Assembly: GCA_036667875.1 (NCBI GenBank)
Contig: JAVWTD010000001.1
Coordinates: 1 to 64,000 of the forward strand
Source: CAJGDV01 sp036667875
GTDB taxonomy: Bacteria > Bacillota_I > Bacilli_A > RF39 > UBA660
Length of the DNA: 64,000 nt
Direction of reading: 5' to 3'
Shown one piece after another: positions 40,698 to 49,724 of the stretch (position 1 is the stretch's first letter; every line of letters starts with the position of its first letter). Below the pieces are notes generated by a model. That model saw nothing but the letters and a program-made list of their open reading frames with translations, was not told the origin of the DNA and did not search any database. The position numbers and the translations under genes were made by a program.

Positions 40698-42137
40698 TTA
40701 TTCTTTTAATATATTTTTTAAAACGATAGTTTTTGTTCGAGATAATTCTTTAAGAGTCGATGATATTCCTTCATTTCCGATACCACTATATTTCCATCCA
40801 CCGAAAGGCATTTCTGCCGATCTAAAGAAACTTGCACCATTAATTACTGCTCCTCCAACTTCAAGAGCATTAGCTACTTTAAAAGATTTTTTCATATTTT
40901 CACTTATTACGCTACCACATAAACCAAATGAAGATTGATTTGCAATCTCTATAGCTTCATTAATTGTATCAAATCCTATGACTGAAATTACGGGTCCAAA
41001 AATTTCCATATCTTTTGCAACATCCATATCTTTTGTTACATTATCAATGATTGTTGGTTCATAAAATGCACCTTTTCTATGACCACCAATTACGATATTG
41101 GCACCAGCATCTATTGTTTGTTTAACTTGTTCTTCAACTTTTTTAGCTGCTGATTCGTTAATCAAACAACCTATTTGTGTTGAAGGGTCTGAAGGTAAGC
41201 CTTGTTTTAAAGTTTTGATTTTTTTTACCATTTTTTCTATATATTTATCTTTTATAGAATTATGAATTAAAAATCTTTTACTAGAACAACAAACTTGACC
41301 TGTATTATAAAGCCTTCCCCATACAGTTTCTTCAACTGCTAAATCTAAATTTCCATCTTCTAAAACTATAAAGGCATCATTTCCACCTAACTCAAGCATT
41401 ACGTGAGTCAAATTTTTACTACAAGTAGCCATAGTTTCCATACCAGCTCTAGTTGAACCGGTTAAACTTACACAATGAACTAGAGGATGAGCAGCAAGCT
41501 CATGGCCAACAATTTCACCTTTTCCATGAATAATATTAACAACTCCAGCAGGTACTCCTGCTTTTAAGAGTAGTTCGACATATCTTGATAAAGTTAAAGG
41601 ATTACAAGAAGATGGTTTTATTATGACTGAATTTCCCATTATTAATGCCGATGGTACCTTTTGCCCAAAAAGGTCACAAGGGAAATTAAATGGAATTATA
41701 CAAGCGACTACACCGAGTGGTTCTTGTACTGTAAATTGAATTGTAGATTCTTGTCCTGGTTCTGAACCAACTGGAATGTTCAAACCATACATGTGTTTAG
41801 CACGTTCTACATAACCATTAACAAATATTTTAGTATTTCCGATTTCCGCAATTGCTTCAGATATAGGTTTCCCTGTTTCATCTGATAGCAATTTTGATAA
41901 AGATTCTTTTTCATTTTCAACGAGACAAGCAAATTTTTTTAAAATTTCTCCACGCTCATGCATGGGAGTCTTCGACCATTTTTTATAAGCTATATTAGCG
42001 ATTTTAACTACCTTATCTACGTCTTCTTTAGTAGATGAAGGAATAGTATCAATTAATTCATTAGTGGCTGGATTTATTATTTCAATAATTTGATTATTAC
42101 TTGAATCAAGTAACTCATTCCCAATTATATTTTTCAT
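40698..42137 (-). CDS. NAD(P)-dependent aldehyde dehydrogenase
   Basis: A 479-residue oxidoreductase of the ALDH superfamily that turns an aldehyde into an acid. Landmarks: the opening IIEIINPATNELI, FNFPCDLFGQKVPSAL, GSTRAG in the cofactor loop, the general base E248 in MLELGG and the nucleophile in GQVCCSSKRF (about C283). The family member (succinate-semialdehyde, lactaldehyde, benzaldehyde or other) cannot be fixed. It shares four bases with the FIST gene, so both are one operon. The G+C of this pair looks higher than its neighbours. Confidence 0.93.
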   Translation of the reverse strand: MKNIIGNELLDSSNNQIIEIINPATNELIDTIPSSTKEDVDKVVKIANIAYKKWSKTPMHERGEILKKFACLVENEKESLSKLLSDETGKPISEAIAEIGNTKIFVNGYVERAKHMYGLNIPVGSEPGQESTIQFTVQEPLGVVACIIPFNFPCDLFGQKVPSALIMGNSVIIKPSSCNPLTLSRYVELLLKAGVPAGVVNIIHGKGEIVGHELAAHPLVHCVSLTGSTRAGMETMATCSKNLTHVMLELGGNDAFIVLEDGNLDLAVEETVWGRLYNTGQVCCSSKRFLIHNSIKDKYIEKMVKKIKTLKQGLPSDPSTQIGCLINESAAKKVEEQVKQTIDAGANIVIGGHRKGAFYEPTIIDNVTKDMDVAKDMEIFGPVISVIGFDTINEAIEIANQSSFGLCGSVISENMKKSFKVANALEVGGAVINGASFFRSAEMPFGGWKYSGIGNEGISSTLKELSRTKTIVLKNILKE

Positions 42138-43300
42138 TCTTCTTTATCGAATCCTGTAAATGATAACATTAATCCACCACACGTATTTCTTGAGTGTTCG
42201 TTATAACCATACTCACCAAATGTGAAAATTGTTATAAAAGGAACATCTTTAGTAACACTTTTAATACTATTATATACTTCTTCTAGTCTATCACCAATAC
42301 CTACTTTTCGACCACCACAATGTACTAAAAAGTAAGCACCTGGATTTTTTAATTTCTTATTAACTTCATTTAATGTTTTACCAGTTGAAGATATTAACTC
42401 ATCAACTGTAGATTCCATTTGAATAATTGCAGTATTTTCTACTACTTTATTACCTAGACTAATACTATAATCATCATTACCTGCCATAGGATGTCTAATT
42501 GCTATTAAATCTCCCAATGATTCTTTAACTCCTAATGGCTTAGTAACCGATGCAACTAATAAGTTGCTACCCATAAGATCATTAACACTTGCTCCAGTCC
42601 ATTCAGCATATTTTTTCAATGCTGGGACACCATCGATTTCAATTAAATTACGATCATTTTTTACTTTAGTGATTATACCTACATTTTTAGATTCTTTATA
42701 AGCACCTGTATAAACTGTTTCAATAGGTTTTTCAGTATAGAAGAATGCCACAGCTACACCATCAGAAAATGATTGATCATTGCATATTATTTTCCAATCA
42801 CCTGAAATTGTATTGTCAGCTGCTGACCCTCCAAAAAATGGAACATCACCGATTACATCTTGTATACCTTTAACATAAGACTCTTCTTCCTTAGGAGATG
42901 CAACCATATAATAATATGATGGGGCAAAATCTGCTCCTGCATTTTCTAAGGCTTCATAAGCGACCATACGACCTGTTTCACGAGCGTCTTTTTTAAGTGG
43001 ACTACCGGCAACACCAACAATCATTGATTCTTCTTCTATTGTAAGCATTCCAGCAAATCCATGATCAGAAGTAATTATTCCATCAGGAACAATTATTCCT
43101 CCTGAAGAAGTACATCCTATAAATGGAATGTCTTTCATTACTGATTGTACTCCTTTTATAACTTCTTCTTGATTGTAATCAACAGAAGTATATAACATAC
43201 CTATTTTTGTCTTTTTTAAATTGTTTTGTGCCTTTAAAGCAGTTTCTTTTCCTGCTTCAAAAGCATTCTCTAATGTACTATATCCAACATTAGATTTCAT
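42134..43300 (-). CDS. FIST-domain sensory protein
   Basis: A 388-residue protein with FIST N and C domains, a ligand-binding module proposed to sense small molecules such as amino acids. Paired motifs PFIGCTSSGGIIVPDG and PFFGGSAADNTISGD mark the duplicated halves; the end has CGGRKVGIG and FTFGEYGYNEHSRNTCGG, typical of FIST C. Unlike many FIST proteins it is not fused to a signalling domain. I start at the ATG after GGGAGG. It is the first gene of the operon with the aldehyde dehydrogenase. Confidence 0.88.
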   Translation of the reverse strand: MKSNVGYSTLENAFEAGKETALKAQNNLKKTKIGMLYTSVDYNQEEVIKGVQSVMKDIPFIGCTSSGGIIVPDGIITSDHGFAGMLTIEEESMIVGVAGSPLKKDARETGRMVAYEALENAGADFAPSYYYMVASPKEEESYVKGIQDVIGDVPFFGGSAADNTISGDWKIICNDQSFSDGVAVAFFYTEKPIETVYTGAYKESKNVGIITKVKNDRNLIEIDGVPALKKYAEWTGASVNDLMGSNLLVASVTKPLGVKESLGDLIAIRHPMAGNDDYSISLGNKVVENTAIIQMESTVDELISSTGKTLNEVNKKLKNPGAYFLVHCGGRKVGIGDRLEEVYNSIKSVTKDVPFITIFTFGEYGYNEHSRNTCGGLMLSFTGFDKEE

Positions 43301-44010
43301 AATTATACCTCCCAAATATTCTTTCATTATGACTATTCTAGAGGTTTAACTAAATACTATCACGACACTTAATTAAACACTTTAGATTAATCATGTCATT
43401 AGCAAAGGTTTTTACAAAATATTATTATCTACATTTCCCTTTTCTCATATTAATTCATTATTTGGAATTCTAATAATATTATTGTAATTTTGATGTAATA
43501 AATACTCAAAATACTTTTGTTTGTAATATATTTCCAAATTACAAACTATCAATAACCAAATTTTTGTAAGTATAATTTATATGCTATTTTAATTCTTTTC
43601 CATATTTTAATGGCTATTATGCAAAATAAATTAATACTTTTAGAAGATTTAGAAAAAATAAACTTAAACTACTTCAGGCCCACTGTAATAATTTAAATAA
43701 GTTTTATATATCTTTTTTGCTTATGATTTTTTTAGTAGAAGTCGATACTAATTAAATTAATAATGTAATTCCTTTTAACATTAGTAATTATCTATTTTAG
43801 TTGCCCATAACTAATTTATAGATGCCTTTTTACAGGTCTTGTTTAAAATCATAATACTAAGATATTTTTAACTTTGCCAATCTATCTACCTCTTCTAGTT
43901 TCATTATAACACCACTTTTAATAAGAGCAATACCTAAATTCATTTTTTTGTCAAACTGTACATTTGTATTTACAAAAAACAAAAATAATAAAAAAAGAAA
44001 GTATATCTTT
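43301..44010. other. Long non-coding interval between the FIST operon and the next gene
   Basis: About 680 bases without a credible full gene. It holds an imperfect inverted repeat (43344-43353 with 43369-43378, GTTTAACTAA/TTAATTAAAC) near the FIST start, a perfect 9-bp inverted repeat (GTTTGTAAT/ATTACAAAC, 43519-43546), and a 28-codon minus-strand frame (43857-43943, beginning MNLGIALIKSGVIMKLEEV) that reads like a piece of a real protein. It may be decayed coding DNA. Confidence 0.6.
43344..43378. promoter_or_regulatory. Imperfect inverted repeat upstream of the FIST gene
   Basis: GTTTAACTAA and TTAATTAAAC match at nine of ten bases around 15 bases. It lies about 45 bases before the FIST start and could be the operator of the FIST-aldehyde dehydrogenase operon. 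Confidence 0.35.
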
Positions 44011-44016
44011 CTATTT
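43990..44016 (-). terminator. Terminator of the DUF6273-like membrane protein gene
   Basis: AGAAAG-ATATA-CTTTCT followed by seven T on the minus strand, overlapping the stop codon. Confidence 0.7.
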
Positions 44017-45081
44017 TATTACTATCTGATATGGGTTTTCAATAGTGCCATATCCTTTAAAAAGAACATCTTTATTTAATGTAAAGACGGGTCTTACGTA
44101 AAACTGTTCATTTTCAATTGCACTTTCAATTTCTCCGTTATTTCTTATAATTAAATTTGAATTACTTCTAGAATCTATTGTAAAATAATCATATTTTGCC
44201 TTTAACCAATTTAAAGGGGCACACAATTTGCTTTCACTGATTGTTTCTTTACACTTTTTATTTTTTGTTGTATTTAAATATTCATTTACATTTAATAGAG
44301 AAATTGTAGAGTAAAAAAGTTGTTCTTCTATTCTTTCATCTTTTTTATAAATATATTTTTTGTATTCATTTTCTACAAAATTACGATTATTTCTTAATTT
44401 ATTTGTATCCTCACTAGCATTTAAATAAAATGATACAGTATTATCTTCAAACGATATAATTTTTAAATTTTGTTTATATTTGCTCCAAGTCATTTTAGTT
44501 AAAGGTTCGTTAATTATAATTTTAATATATCCATTGTCATCTATTGAAACAATTCTGTAAACTGTATCATCAATTATTAAATAATTATTTGGATTTTCTC
44601 CTTTAAAATAATAATTACCGTTATCCTCTTTATAAATTCCATCAATTTCATGAGCTAAAGAAACATTAATTCCAGCGAATTTTACTGATTGCTTGATTTT
44701 ACAATTATCTGTTTCTTCTATTAAAATATCATCATTATCATATTTTTTAGTGATACACCATTCTTTATCGTTAGCAATGATTTGTATTTGTCCATTTTTA
44801 CTTAAATATATTTTCCCTTTTTGTGGAAGTTTAGATTCAATAATTAGTCCTTCTTCAACAATATTCCAATTTTCAATTGTAAACACTTTATATTCTTCTT
44901 TAAATTCTCTTGTGGATAGATAATATTTATCCACTTCATTTATTACTTTGTTTACATTTTCATTTAATAATTTTTTATATTTTTGTTTTATTTTAATCTT
45001 TGCAAATGGATACATAATTAATATACTCATTAATATTATTATACTTATACTTAATATAAAAATTTGTTTTTTTTCTTTCAT
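44011..45081 (-). CDS. Membrane-anchored protein with DUF6273-like C-terminal domain
   Basis: A 356-residue protein with one N-terminal helix (about 7-27). In the middle GENPNNYLIIDDTVYRIVSIDDNG and at the end FYVRPVFTLNKDVLFKGYGTIENPYQI follow the pattern of DUF6273-type surface domains that end in R-P-[AV]-[LF]-x-L-x-x-x-[IV]. Four cysteines lie in the soluble part. It is probably an extracytoplasmic surface protein of unknown function. AGGTGGT precedes the ATG. Confidence 0.6.
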   Translation of the reverse strand: MKEKKQIFILSISIIILMSILIMYPFAKIKIKQKYKKLLNENVNKVINEVDKYYLSTREFKEEYKVFTIENWNIVEEGLIIESKLPQKGKIYLSKNGQIQIIANDKEWCITKKYDNDDILIEETDNCKIKQSVKFAGINVSLAHEIDGIYKEDNGNYYFKGENPNNYLIIDDTVYRIVSIDDNGYIKIIINEPLTKMTWSKYKQNLKIISFEDNTVSFYLNASEDTNKLRNNRNFVENEYKKYIYKKDERIEEQLFYSTISLLNVNEYLNTTKNKKCKETISESKLCAPLNWLKAKYDYFTIDSRSNSNLIIRNNGEIESAIENEQFYVRPVFTLNKDVLFKGYGTIENPYQIVIK

Positions 45082-45126
45082 TCTACCACCTAATTAATTA
45101 TATTATAGCAAACTTTTAATAATAAG

Positions 45127-45155
45127 TAAAAAAAAAATAATTTATTCAATTATTT
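45127..45155 (-). terminator. Terminator of rpmE
   Basis: AAATAATT-GAATA-AATTATTT followed by a long T run on the minus strand, overlapping the stop codon. Confidence 0.75.
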
Positions 45156-45359
45156 TTCAGTACTTATACCATATTTACGATTAAATTTTTCTACGCGTCC
45201 AGTTTTTGTAGCTGAACCTTGTTTTCCTGTAAAAAATGGATGACATTTATCACAAACTTCAACATGTAAATCTGGTTTATTTGATTTAACGGTAAATGAA
45301 TTTCCGCAAGCACAAACTACAGATGTTTCCACATAGTTAGGATGTATTCCTTTTTTCAT
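45150..45359 (-). CDS. rpmE: Ribosomal protein bL31
   Basis: A 69-residue large-subunit protein. MKKGIHPNYVETSVVCACG and VEVCDKCHPFFTGKQ show the zinc-binding cysteines (CxC and CxxC), so it is the zinc-containing type. GRVEKFNRKYG ends the conserved core. GGAAGGAG precedes the ATG. It has its own promoter with a palindrome in the spacer and a short structured leader. Confidence 0.97.
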   Translation of the reverse strand: MKKGIHPNYVETSVVCACGNSFTVKSNKPDLHVEVCDKCHPFFTGKQGSATKTGRVEKFNRKYGISTEK

Positions 45360-45361
45360 AA

Positions 45362-45412
45362 TATTTCTCCTTCCGCCATGACAATATATAAAGTCATAGT
45401 AATTTTTGCGCC
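45362..45412 (-). promoter_or_regulatory. Possible L31 leader (autoregulatory RNA)
   Basis: The short leader contains an ATGAC/GTCAT hairpin followed by GGCGGAAGGAG, which includes the ribosome site. This resembles the L31 leaders described in Firmicutes, in which the protein binds its own mRNA. I cannot align it, so the call is tentative. Confidence 0.4.
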
Positions 45413-45415
45413 TTT

Positions 45416-45445
45416 ATTATAACAATTTTACATATGTAAAGTCAA
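45416..45445 (-). promoter_or_regulatory. rpmE promoter with palindromic spacer
   Basis: TTGACT and TATAAT with an 18-base spacer on the minus strand. The spacer and the last base of the -35 contain the perfect 14-bp palindrome TTTACATATGTAAA (45427-45440), a good position for a repressor. Confidence 0.6.
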
Positions 45446-45543
45446 CTGTTAAAATTAAAAATCACAAATATGCTGTTAAAAAACGCTTTTTAATTACTAT
45501 ATGGTACAAAAAGACTCTAACTTAAAATTATACACATAATAAT

Positions 45544-46218
45544 TTAATCGGTCAAAGTTTTATTTTTTATTATATTTATTATTTTATTACTGATTTTCTT
45601 ATTTGTTTTATAATCTAAAAACAATGAATTTTCGTTTAAATTTTCATTTTTTACTTCTATAAAATTTATATTTATTTTTTTACATTCTTCTTTTATTTCT
45701 TTATTTAATTTTTTTATATATAAATTATTTTGTTTTTGATTTTCTAAATTTTTATATGGATTATATAATGCAGTGAAAAATATATCTTCCTTAGAATATT
45801 CTCGAACACTATTTAAAAAACATATAATATCATTTCTAATTTCAATTAAATTATTAGAATCATTATTATTTAGATTTAAATTAAATAAGTAATCTGGAAG
45901 TCCTAATGATATTGTTATAATATCAGCTTTTATTAGTGCATTTTTAAACGTTATTTTTTTATTGTTATATTTTATTTCTTTATTATCTTCTAAAAAATTA
46001 ATATAGTCTGTTGTTCTATAAGAAACATTGGAAAACATATCTATATATTTTTCTAATATATTATTATCTTTTAAATATTTTTTTATTATAATATTATAAT
46101 CATCTATTTTATTTGTTGAATTGCTAATTGATAGATAATATATTTTTTTTTCATAAGTTAATAGATATACAAAAATTAAAGAAAAAAGTATTAAAGAGAT
46201 TGTTAAAATTTTTTTCAT
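45544..46218 (-). CDS. Membrane-anchored SGNH-like protein
   Basis: A 224-residue protein with one N-terminal helix (about 4-22) and a soluble domain following a SGNH/GDSL layout: YLSISNSTNKIDDYN at the block I position (Ser in an S-N-S setting instead of GDS), ADIITISLGLPDYLF at the block III position (usually G-x-N-D), and a final FLDYKTNKKISNKI lacking the D-x-x-H motif. The catalytic residues seem lost. GGAGG precedes the ATG. It follows murA on the same strand. Confidence 0.55.
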   Translation of the reverse strand: MKKILTISLILFSLIFVYLLTYEKKIYYLSISNSTNKIDDYNIIIKKYLKDNNILEKYIDMFSNVSYRTTDYINFLEDNKEIKYNNKKITFKNALIKADIITISLGLPDYLFNLNLNNNDSNNLIEIRNDIICFLNSVREYSKEDIFFTALYNPYKNLENQKQNNLYIKKLNKEIKEECKKININFIEVKNENLNENSLFLDYKTNKKISNKIINIIKNKTLTD

Positions 46219-46256
46219 AAAACCTCCATTAAAAAAAGTATATTAATTCTACTTAA

Positions 46257-47510
46257 TTATACTTCTTCAATTTGAATTTTAGCACCAACATTACTTAATT
46301 TTTCAATAATGTTTTCATAGCCTCTTAATACATGTTCAATATCTGTCACAATAGTTGTTCCTTCGGCTCTTAATCCTGCCAATATTAGGCATGCTCCTGC
46401 ACGGAGATCAGTCGCTTTAACTACTTTCCCTTTTAAAGAAGAAGGTCCTGTTATCAATGCTTTTTTATCTTTAACAACTATATTTGCACCCATTTCATTA
46501 AGAAAAGGGATATTTTGAAATCTATTTTCATAAATTGTTTCTTCTAAGATAGATTCGCCATTACATTGAGTTAAAAGCGTTACAATTGGTTGTTGTAAAT
46601 CTGTTGGAAATCCAGGGTATCCTAGTGTTTTGATATTTACTGAATTTAAAGTTTTACAGTGAGAAATATTGATAAAATCTTCACCAATTTCCATTTTTAC
46701 ACCCATTTCTTCTAATTTAAAAAGAAGGTTTTGAATGTGGTCAGGAATTATGTTAGTTATTTTTAGATTATCACCTAATAGTGCACCTGCAATAACATAA
46801 GTTCCAGCTTCAATTCTATCTGGAATTACTTCTATATAAGTTTTATGAAGTTTGGTTACTCCTTCAATCACAATCTTACTGGTTCCTGCTCCTTTTATAT
46901 TTGCTCCCATATTATTTAAATATGTAGTAACATTTACTATTTCAGGTTCCTTAGCTGCGTTTTCTATTATTGTTTTTCCTTTTGCTTTTACTGCAACTAG
47001 TATAGTATTAATAGTTGCTCCAACACTAGGCATATCCAAATATACATTAGAACCAATTAGTTCTTTTGCATCAATTATAAACTTATTATCTATTTCTTGG
47101 ACAGTAGCACCTAATGCTTTAAATCCTTTTAATGTTTGATCTATAGGTCTTGCACCAATGGAACATCCACCTGGAAAATACATTTCAACATGCTTGTATT
47201 TCCCAAGAAGAGCTGACATAAAATAATAAGATGCTCTTAATCTTTTTGAAATACTTTCAGGAATTTCCTTATTTTCAATCGATGAAGAGTCTATTTCCAT
47301 TCTTTTACTATCTCTTTTAACTTTTGCCCCTAAAAATTCAAGAATATCATTTAACGCTTCAATATCAGAAATATTAGGTATATTATCTATTATTGCTGTT
47401 TCGTCACATAAAATAGATGCTGGTACAAGGGCTACTGCACTATTTTTTGAACCTCCAATGTTGATTTGTCCTGTTAAAGTTTTATTTCCTTCGATTTTTA
47501 TTTGTTTCAT
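46257..47510 (-). CDS. murA: UDP-N-acetylglucosamine 1-carboxyvinyltransferase
   Basis: First committed step of peptidoglycan synthesis: transfers enolpyruvate from PEP to UDP-GlcNAc. The 417-residue protein opens with IEGNKTLTGQINIGGSKNSA, has the catalytic loop PGGCSIGARPID with Cys at about residue 115, RIEAGTYVIAGALLG and DLRAGACLILAGL, all normal. The cysteine means ordinary fosfomycin sensitivity at this site is expected. GGAGAAAA precedes the ATG. It lies 13 bases after fba, as in Bacillus (fbaA-murAB region). Confidence 0.97.
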   Translation of the reverse strand: MKQIKIEGNKTLTGQINIGGSKNSAVALVPASILCDETAIIDNIPNISDIEALNDILEFLGAKVKRDSKRMEIDSSSIENKEIPESISKRLRASYYFMSALLGKYKHVEMYFPGGCSIGARPIDQTLKGFKALGATVQEIDNKFIIDAKELIGSNVYLDMPSVGATINTILVAVKAKGKTIIENAAKEPEIVNVTTYLNNMGANIKGAGTSKIVIEGVTKLHKTYIEVIPDRIEAGTYVIAGALLGDNLKITNIIPDHIQNLLFKLEEMGVKMEIGEDFINISHCKTLNSVNIKTLGYPGFPTDLQQPIVTLLTQCNGESILEETIYENRFQNIPFLNEMGANIVVKDKKALITGPSSLKGKVVKATDLRAGACLILAGLRAEGTTIVTDIEHVLRGYENIIEKLSNVGAKIQIEEV

Positions 47511-47522
47511 AATATTTTCTCC

Positions 47523-48374
47523 TTAAGCTTTATTTATTGAATTTAGCAAAACAACTTTATTTTTAATTGCTTCTTTTATATTTTTTTCACCAGCGCCAAT
47601 TACTTTTCTTGGGTCATAAACTGTTTTATTTTTTTCTATAAACTCTATAACAGCTTTATGCCATTCTATTTGTAATTCTGTATTTATATTAATTTTACAT
47701 ATACCACATTCAATAGCTTTTTTAATTTTATCATCTGGAATACCTGTACCACCATGAAGAACAAGTGGAAGATTAGTTTTTTCACTAATTATTTTCATTC
47801 TTTCAAAATTTAAATTTGGTTCTCCTTTATAAATACCATGAACACTACCTAAAGCAGGTGCTAATGCGCATAAATTAGTTTCTTTAACCATTATGGTGCA
47901 GTCTTCAACTTTCGCGTGTAATACTTCATTTGAGATTCCATCTTCATTACCACCAATATGTCCAATTTCTGCTTCTACAGAGCATCCAAATTTATTTGCA
48001 TAAGCAATTACTTCATTAGTTATATTTATATTTTGTTTCAAATCATACTTTGAAGCATCAATCATTACCGAACCAAATCCTCCATCTATTGCGTTTTTAC
48101 AACATTCAAATGATGAACCATGATCAAGATGTAAACATACGGGTATTGTTATTTTTAGATCTTCTAATAATCCTTTAATCATATTAGATATCACTTTATA
48201 TCCACCCATGTATTTTGCAGCACCTTCACTAACTCCTAAAATGACAGGGGTTTCTAATTCTTGACATTCTTCAAGAATATACTTTGCCCACTCTAAATTA
48301 TTTATATTAAAATGGGGAACTGCATATTTTTCGTTTTTTGCTTTATTAAGCATTTTCTTCATATTTTCTAACAT
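47523..48374 (-). CDS. fba: Class II fructose-bisphosphate aldolase
   Basis: Zinc-dependent aldolase of glycolysis splitting fructose 1,6-bisphosphate. The 283-residue protein shows the active-site blocks VCLHLDHGSSFE, VEAEIGHIGGNEDG, LVLHGGTGIPDD and KININTELQ. GGTGAT precedes the ATG. It lies upstream of murA in one transcription unit. The length and order of motifs are typical of Firmicutes FbaA. Confidence 0.96.
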   Translation of the reverse strand: MLENMKKMLNKAKNEKYAVPHFNINNLEWAKYILEECQELETPVILGVSEGAAKYMGGYKVISNMIKGLLEDLKITIPVCLHLDHGSSFECCKNAIDGGFGSVMIDASKYDLKQNINITNEVIAYANKFGCSVEAEIGHIGGNEDGISNEVLHAKVEDCTIMVKETNLCALAPALGSVHGIYKGEPNLNFERMKIISEKTNLPLVLHGGTGIPDDKIKKAIECGICKININTELQIEWHKAVIEFIEKNKTVYDPRKVIGAGEKNIKEAIKNKVVLLNSINKA

Positions 48375-48522
48375 TCTATCACCATCTCAATTATATATTT
48401 TTTTTTGTAAAAAGGCAAACATAATAAAAATAAAAATGAATTAATTTCTAAAATCAAATCATTTTATCTTTTATATATCGCTTATTATAATTATTTCCCA
48501 TAAAACATTGAATTTTTAGCGC

Positions 48523-48978
48523 TTATTTGTGATAGGATTCATTTTTTATTATTTTATAACTTCTATAAATTTGTTCAAGAAGTAATACTTTAAATAATTG
48601 ATGAGGGAAAGTCAATTTTGAAAAAGATAATGATAAATTACTTTTTTTCTTTATATCGTCATGTAATCCGTACGACCCACCAATGATAAATGTAATACTA
48701 GGATACTTGATGAAAGTTTCATCTATTTTTTTGGCAAATTCTTCACTTGACATTTCATTTCCCAAAATTTCCATTGTTATTATGTAATCTTTTTCATTAA
48801 TATATTTCATTATATTTTCTTTTTCTTTTTCTAGTACAATTTTTTTATTATTAAATTCATAATCACTAAGTTCAATAAACTCTAATTTAGTATATTTTGA
48901 AATTCTTTTAGAATATTCTAATACTGCATCTCTAAGATATTTTTCTTTAATTTTTCCAATTGAGATAACTTTTATCAT
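48523..48978 (-). CDS. rlmH: 23S rRNA (pseudouridine1915-N3)-methyltransferase
   Basis: SPOUT methyltransferase acting on the 70S ribosome at position 1915. The 151-residue protein begins IKVISIGKIKEKYLRDAV, has FIIGGSYGLHDDI in the SAM-binding knot and ends with the conserved KLTFPHQLFKVLLLEQIYRSYKI and YHK. It overlaps the WalJ-type gene by four bases, consistent with the origin-region order walJ ... rlmH in Firmicutes. Confidence 0.97.
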   Translation of the reverse strand: MIKVISIGKIKEKYLRDAVLEYSKRISKYTKLEFIELSDYEFNNKKIVLEKEKENIMKYINEKDYIITMEILGNEMSSEEFAKKIDETFIKYPSITFIIGGSYGLHDDIKKKSNLSLSFSKLTFPHQLFKVLLLEQIYRSYKIIKNESYHK

Positions 48979-49721
48979 ATACTAAATACCTCTGTTCTTT
49001 CATTTTGAGTTGTTATAATTATTTCTTTATCAAAATCTATCAAGTCTGACACAGTTGAATACGCTAATTCACTTGAATTATTATTTTCACTTAAATGTGC
49101 TAAAACTATTTTTTCGGTTTTAGTACCTATAAAAGACTTTAAATAATAGGAACAGTCTTTATTTGAAATATGACCGCTATCTCCTAAAATTCTCATTTTT
49201 AAAAAGTGTGGTCTATTACTAGACATTAGAAGGTCAACATCATGATTTGCTTCAATTATGTAAACTGTTCTATTAAATAATAAATTGTTATATTTTTGAT
49301 TTATATATCCAGTATCAGTTATGTAAACTAAATCTTTATCAAGATGTTTGAATAAGTAACCTCTGCATTCTGCAACATCATGAGATAATATAAAACTAGA
49401 AACACTAAAATCATTGATTATAATTTCATTTTCATTTAAATAATATTTTTCTAATTTAAAAGGTAATTCATTCATAGTCTTAGATGATATATATATTGTT
49501 GGATTAATAACTTTAATAATTCTTTTTAAAGCACTAATATGATCTATATGAGAGTGTGTAATAAATATTCCTTCTATTTCACATGGTTCAACATTAATTT
49601 CAGCTAATTTATTTGAAATGTAAAGGAAATTAGTACCGGCATCTATAAGAAATTTATGATTTCCTATTTGAATGAAAGTACAATTTCCTTTTGATCCACT
49701 TGCTAATACACAAAATTTCAT
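48975..49721 (-). CDS. walJ: MBL-fold metallohydrolase, WalJ/YycJ type
   Basis: A 248-residue metallo-beta-lactamase-fold protein. SGSKGNCTFIQIGNHKFLIDAG, the metal box THSHIDHISAL, SHDVAECRGY, and HLSENNNSSELA are the WalJ hallmarks. In Bacillus WalJ is linked to the WalRK cell-wall operon and to coordinating division with replication; the walRKHI genes are not in this window. No ribosome site is clear; its ATG lies three bases after the upstream stop, implying coupling. Confidence 0.92.
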   Translation of the reverse strand: MKFCVLASGSKGNCTFIQIGNHKFLIDAGTNFLYISNKLAEINVEPCEIEGIFITHSHIDHISALKRIIKVINPTIYISSKTMNELPFKLEKYYLNENEIIINDFSVSSFILSHDVAECRGYLFKHLDKDLVYITDTGYINQKYNNLLFNRTVYIIEANHDVDLLMSSNRPHFLKMRILGDSGHISNKDCSYYLKSFIGTKTEKIVLAHLSENNNSSELAYSTVSDLIDFDKEIIITTQNERTEVFSI

Positions 49722-49724
49722 TAT

